This document shows, piece by piece, positions 61,532-64,000 of a stretch of 64,000 nt of DNA. The position numbers and the translations under genes are program-made. Under the pieces are notes generated by a model. The model did no database searches. It was not told where the DNA came from and saw only the letters and a list, made by a program, of their open reading frames with translations. The DNA is taken from contig JAFQJH010000001.1 of NCBI GenBank assembly GCA_017415025.1, positions 1 through 64,000 of the forward strand. The letters are read 5' to 3'. Source of the DNA: Clostridia bacterium (lineage in GTDB: Bacteria > Bacillota > Clostridia > Oscillospirales > Acutalibacteraceae). How positions within the stretch are numbered: position 1 is the stretch's first letter; each line of letters opens with the position of its first letter.

Positions 61532-62803
61532 ATGAAAGTAATGGTTGTCGGTTCAGGCGGACGCGAGCACGCCATAATCAAAAAGCTTAAGCTGAGCAAC
61601 GAGATTGACGAAATCTTCGCACTTCCGGGTAACGGCGGTATGGCAGAGGATGCAACCCTCGTCAATGTCGGCGCAAAGGATATCGAAGGTCTTGTTAAGT
61701 TTGCGACAGAGAATTCAATCGACTTTGCCGTTGTTGCACCCGATGATCCTCTCGTTCTCGGCGCGGTTGATGCGCTCAACGAGGCAGGCATCGAATGCTT
61801 CGGCCCGAAGGCGAATGCCGCAATTATCGAAGGCAGTAAGGTTTTCTCAAAGAACCTTATGAAAAAATACAACATCCCCACCGCACAGTACGAGGTGTTC
61901 AGCGATATGGAGACTGCTCTTGATTATATCAAGACAGCTCCGATTCCTACGGTTATCAAGGCTGACGGTCTTGCACTCGGCAAGGGTGTTATCATTGCAC
62001 AGACCCGCGAGGAGGCAGAGGACGCAATCCGCTCAATGATGCAGGATAAGGTTTTCGGCGACAGCGGCAGCAACGTTGTTGTTGAAGAATTCCTCACAGG
62101 ACCCGAGGTTTCCGTGCTTGCATTCACTGACGGTAACGTCGTAAAGCCGATGATTTCCTCAATGGACCACAAGCGTGCATTTGATAACGACGAAGGTCTT
62201 AACACCGGCGGTATGGGTACGGTTGCTCCCAACCCGTATTATACTTCTGCAGTAGCCGAGGAGTGTATGGAAAAGATTTTCCTTCCGACAATCCGTGCTA
62301 TGAAGGCAGAGGGCAGAGAGTTCCGCGGCTGTCTTTACTTCGGACTTATGATAACTCCGAACGGCCCGAAGGTTATCGAATATAACTGCCGCTTCGGCGA
62401 CCCCGAAACACAGGTTGTTCTGCCGTTGCTTGAAAGTGACTTATTCACGGTTATGAAGGCAACTGCGAGGGGAGAGCTTGACAAGACAGAGGTTAAGTTT
62501 TCCGATAAATCCGCTTGCTGTGTCATCCTTGCTTCAAAGGGATATCCTGTCAAGTACGAGAGCGGCTTTGAGCTTACTCTTCCCGAAACTGACGCTGACA
62601 GCGAGATTTTTGTTGCAGGCGCAAAGCTTGACGGCGGAAAGCTCCTGAGCGCAGGCGGTCGTGTTCTCGGCGTAACAGCTATTGCCGACGACCTTAAAAC
62701 AGCAGTTGAAAACGCTTATACACTTACCGATAAGGTAGGCTTTGAAAACGGCTTCTGCCGCCGTGATATCGGTCAGAGAGCCCTGAAAGCGGAGGTAAAA
62801 TAA
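61532..62803 (+). CDS. purD: Phosphoribosylamine-glycine ligase
   Basis: 423 residues. ATP-grasp enzyme: VVGSGGREHAIIKKL at the N-terminus, LPGNGGMAEDA, PTVIKADGLALGKGVIIAQ, FNTGGMGTVAPNP-like LNTGGMGTVAPNPYY, and YNCRFGDPETQ. Joins phosphoribosylamine and glycine to GAR. Its stop is next to the purL start. Confidence 0.96.
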   Translation: MKVMVVGSGGREHAIIKKLKLSNEIDEIFALPGNGGMAEDATLVNVGAKDIEGLVKFATENSIDFAVVAPDDPLVLGAVDALNEAGIECFGPKANAAIIEGSKVFSKNLMKKYNIPTAQYEVFSDMETALDYIKTAPIPTVIKADGLALGKGVIIAQTREEAEDAIRSMMQDKVFGDSGSNVVVEEFLTGPEVSVLAFTDGNVVKPMISSMDHKRAFDNDEGLNTGGMGTVAPNPYYTSAVAEECMEKIFLPTIRAMKAEGREFRGCLYFGLMITPNGPKVIEYNCRFGDPETQVVLPLLESDLFTVMKATARGELDKTEVKFSDKSACCVILASKGYPVKYESGFELTLPETDADSEIFVAGAKLDGGKLLSAGGRVLGVTAIADDLKTAVENAYTLTDKVGFENGFCRRDIGQRALKAEVK

Positions 62804-64000
62804 ATGGTATATCGTATATATGTAGAAAAGAAAAAGGGTCTCGATAACGAAGCAAAATCACTTCGTTACGACATCCGCCACATTCTTCAGATAAAATCAC
62901 TTGAAGAAGTCCGCGTAATTAACCGTTACGACGTTGAAAACATCGACGAAGACCTCTTCAATTATTCAAAGAAAACAGTATTCTCCGAGCCTCAGCTCGA
63001 TATCATCTATGATGCTCTTCCCGAGGATGATGCAACGGTTTTTGCAGTTGAGTATCTTCCCGGTCAGTTCGACCAGCGTGCAGACTCAGCCGCACAGTGT
63101 ATTCAGATTATCTCAAAGGGCGAGCGTCCGACAGTACGTGCCGCAAAGGTTTATCTTCTCTACGGCAACGTTTCTGCTGACGAGCTCGAGCAGATTAAAA
63201 AGTACGTAATCAATCCCGTTGAATCCCGTGAGGCTTCACTTGCAACGGTTGATACTCTTAAGGTTGACTACGAAATTCCCACAACAGTTGAAACTCTTGA
63301 CGGCTTTAACGACCTTGATGCAGAGGGTCTTGCAGCATTCGTCAAGAACTACGGTCTTGCTATGGATAATGACGATATCGCATTCTGTCAGTCATATTTC
63401 AAGTCAGAAAACCGTAACCCCACAATTACAGAAATCCGTATGATCGATACATATTGGTCTGACCACTGCCGTCATACAACCTTCCTTACTACTATTGATA
63501 AGGTAACGTTTGAGGACGAGCTTCTTCAGGCTGCTTATGACGATTATCTTAAAACACGTGAATTCCTCGGCAGAACAAAGCCGCAGAATCTTATGGATAT
63601 CGGCACACTTGCCGCAAAGTATCTCAAGAAAATCGGCAAGCTTGACAAGCTCGACGAGTCCGAGGAAATCAACGCTTGTACAGTTAAAATCGAGATTGAG
63701 GTTGACGGCGTAAAAGAGCCGTGGCTCCTTCTCTTCAAGAACGAAACTCACAATCATCCCACAGAAATCGAGCCCTTCGGCGGTGCCGCAACCTGTATCG
63801 GCGGTGCTATCCGTGACCCGCTTTCAGGACGTTCCTATGTTTATGCCGCAATGCGCGTAACAGGTGCGGCTGATCCCTTAAAGCCTGTCAAGGAAACAAT
63901 GGAGGGCAAGCTCCCGCAGAGAAAGATTGTCACAACTGCGGCGGCAGGTTATTCATCCTACGGTAACCAGATCGGTCTTGCAACAGGTATGGTTGACGAG
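62804..64000 (+). CDS. purL: Phosphoribosylformylglycinamidine synthase (partial, runs off the window)
   Basis: The first 399 codons of a frame with no stop before the window end. MVYRIYVEKKKGLDNEAKSL, then TEIRMIDTYWSDHCRHTTF with the conserved DHCRH, and KNETHNHPTEIEPFGGAATCIGG, the PurL ATP-binding signature. The N-terminal region includes a PurS-like segment, so this is probably the long, single-chain form of about 1200 residues that fuses PurS, PurL and the PurQ glutaminase; the end is not seen. It starts at ATG 62804 behind GGAGGTAAAATAA. Confidence 0.93.
   Translation, partial: MVYRIYVEKKKGLDNEAKSLRYDIRHILQIKSLEEVRVINRYDVENIDEDLFNYSKKTVFSEPQLDIIYDALPEDDATVFAVEYLPGQFDQRADSAAQCIQIISKGERPTVRAAKVYLLYGNVSADELEQIKKYVINPVESREASLATVDTLKVDYEIPTTVETLDGFNDLDAEGLAAFVKNYGLAMDNDDIAFCQSYFKSENRNPTITEIRMIDTYWSDHCRHTTFLTTIDKVTFEDELLQAAYDDYLKTREFLGRTKPQNLMDIGTLAAKYLKKIGKLDKLDESEEINACTVKIEIEVDGVKEPWLLLFKNETHNHPTEIEPFGGAATCIGGAIRDPLSGRSYVYAAMRVTGAADPLKPVKETMEGKLPQRKIVTTAAAGYSSYGNQIGLATGMVDE

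Overview
This window looks like the chromosome of a low-to-mid-GC, Gram-positive, obligately anaerobic Clostridia member of the gut or rumen type (Oscillospiraceae/Ruminococcus-like). The reasons are a dockerin-bearing giant secreted protein, a SipL-type spore-coat protein (SPOCS domains plus LysM), three T-box leaders, a CGAAC-N4-GTTCG Firmicutes-type LexA box, a ferredoxin-linked 2-oxoacid oxidoreductase operon, and strong AGGAGG ribosome sites. The taxonomic placement is inference from gene content, not from a marker gene. No tRNA, rRNA or CRISPR array was seen.

Layout. 1-1000: interspersed palindromic repeats, then a 1534-residue FIVAR-repeat/Ig/dockerin secreted protein (1021-5625). 5.7-8.1 kb: tyrS behind a Tyr T-box, and trmB. 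8.1-11.7 kb: the nadA-nadB-nadC-niaR NAD operon on the minus strand. 11.8-16.6 kb: manA, a LexA-box-controlled coiled-coil/leucine-rich protein, sipL and a GtrA-family protein, followed by a 280-bp MITE. 16.9-23.7 kb: cysK, several small unknown or zinc-ribbon proteins, a DUF5685-like/degenerate J-protein pair, an MFS transporter, a Phd-Doc toxin-antitoxin pair and a Dabb protein. 23.7-29.4 kb: malQ plus a complete carbohydrate ABC importer with its own ATPase. 29.4-30.2 kb: a second cluster of the same repeats seen at the left end.

The most unusual part is 30.5-42.7 kb. A compact pseudoknotted RNA precedes an orphan 95-residue gene, then rhaD. Next come two consecutive T-box operons. The first, with predicted Leu specifier CUC, encodes an isopropylmalate-synthase-like protein that has lost its metal ligands and a TIM-barrel/acyl-CoA-ligase fusion. 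The second, with predicted Ile specifier AUC, encodes an XRE-cupin-acyl-CoA-ligase fusion, a P-loop ATPase, and the four subunits of a VOR-type 2-oxoacid:ferredoxin oxidoreductase, followed by a nitrilase-family amidase. T-boxes switch genes on when the cognate tRNA is uncharged, so the oxidoreductase most plausibly runs in the reductive, carboxylating direction: branched short-chain fatty acids are activated to acyl-CoA, carboxylated to branched 2-oxoacids and transaminated to Leu and Ile. I propose this as an amino-acid-starvation-induced salvage system.

42.8-48.7 kb: a GH25 lysozyme without a signal peptide, an iron alcohol dehydrogenase, a secreted alkaline phosphatase, a HAD phosphatase and a secreted alpha/beta hydrolase. 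48.8-54.4 kb: pyrimidine operon pyrC-K-D-F-E-B-I. 54.5-64.0 kb: a ZTP-riboswitch-controlled purine operon, purE-F-M-N-O-H(transformylase only)-glyA-D-L, truncated at the window end inside purL. Its notable features are a PurF without the N-terminal catalytic Cys and a PurO-type cyclohydrolase plus a stand-alone AICAR transformylase in place of bifunctional PurH.
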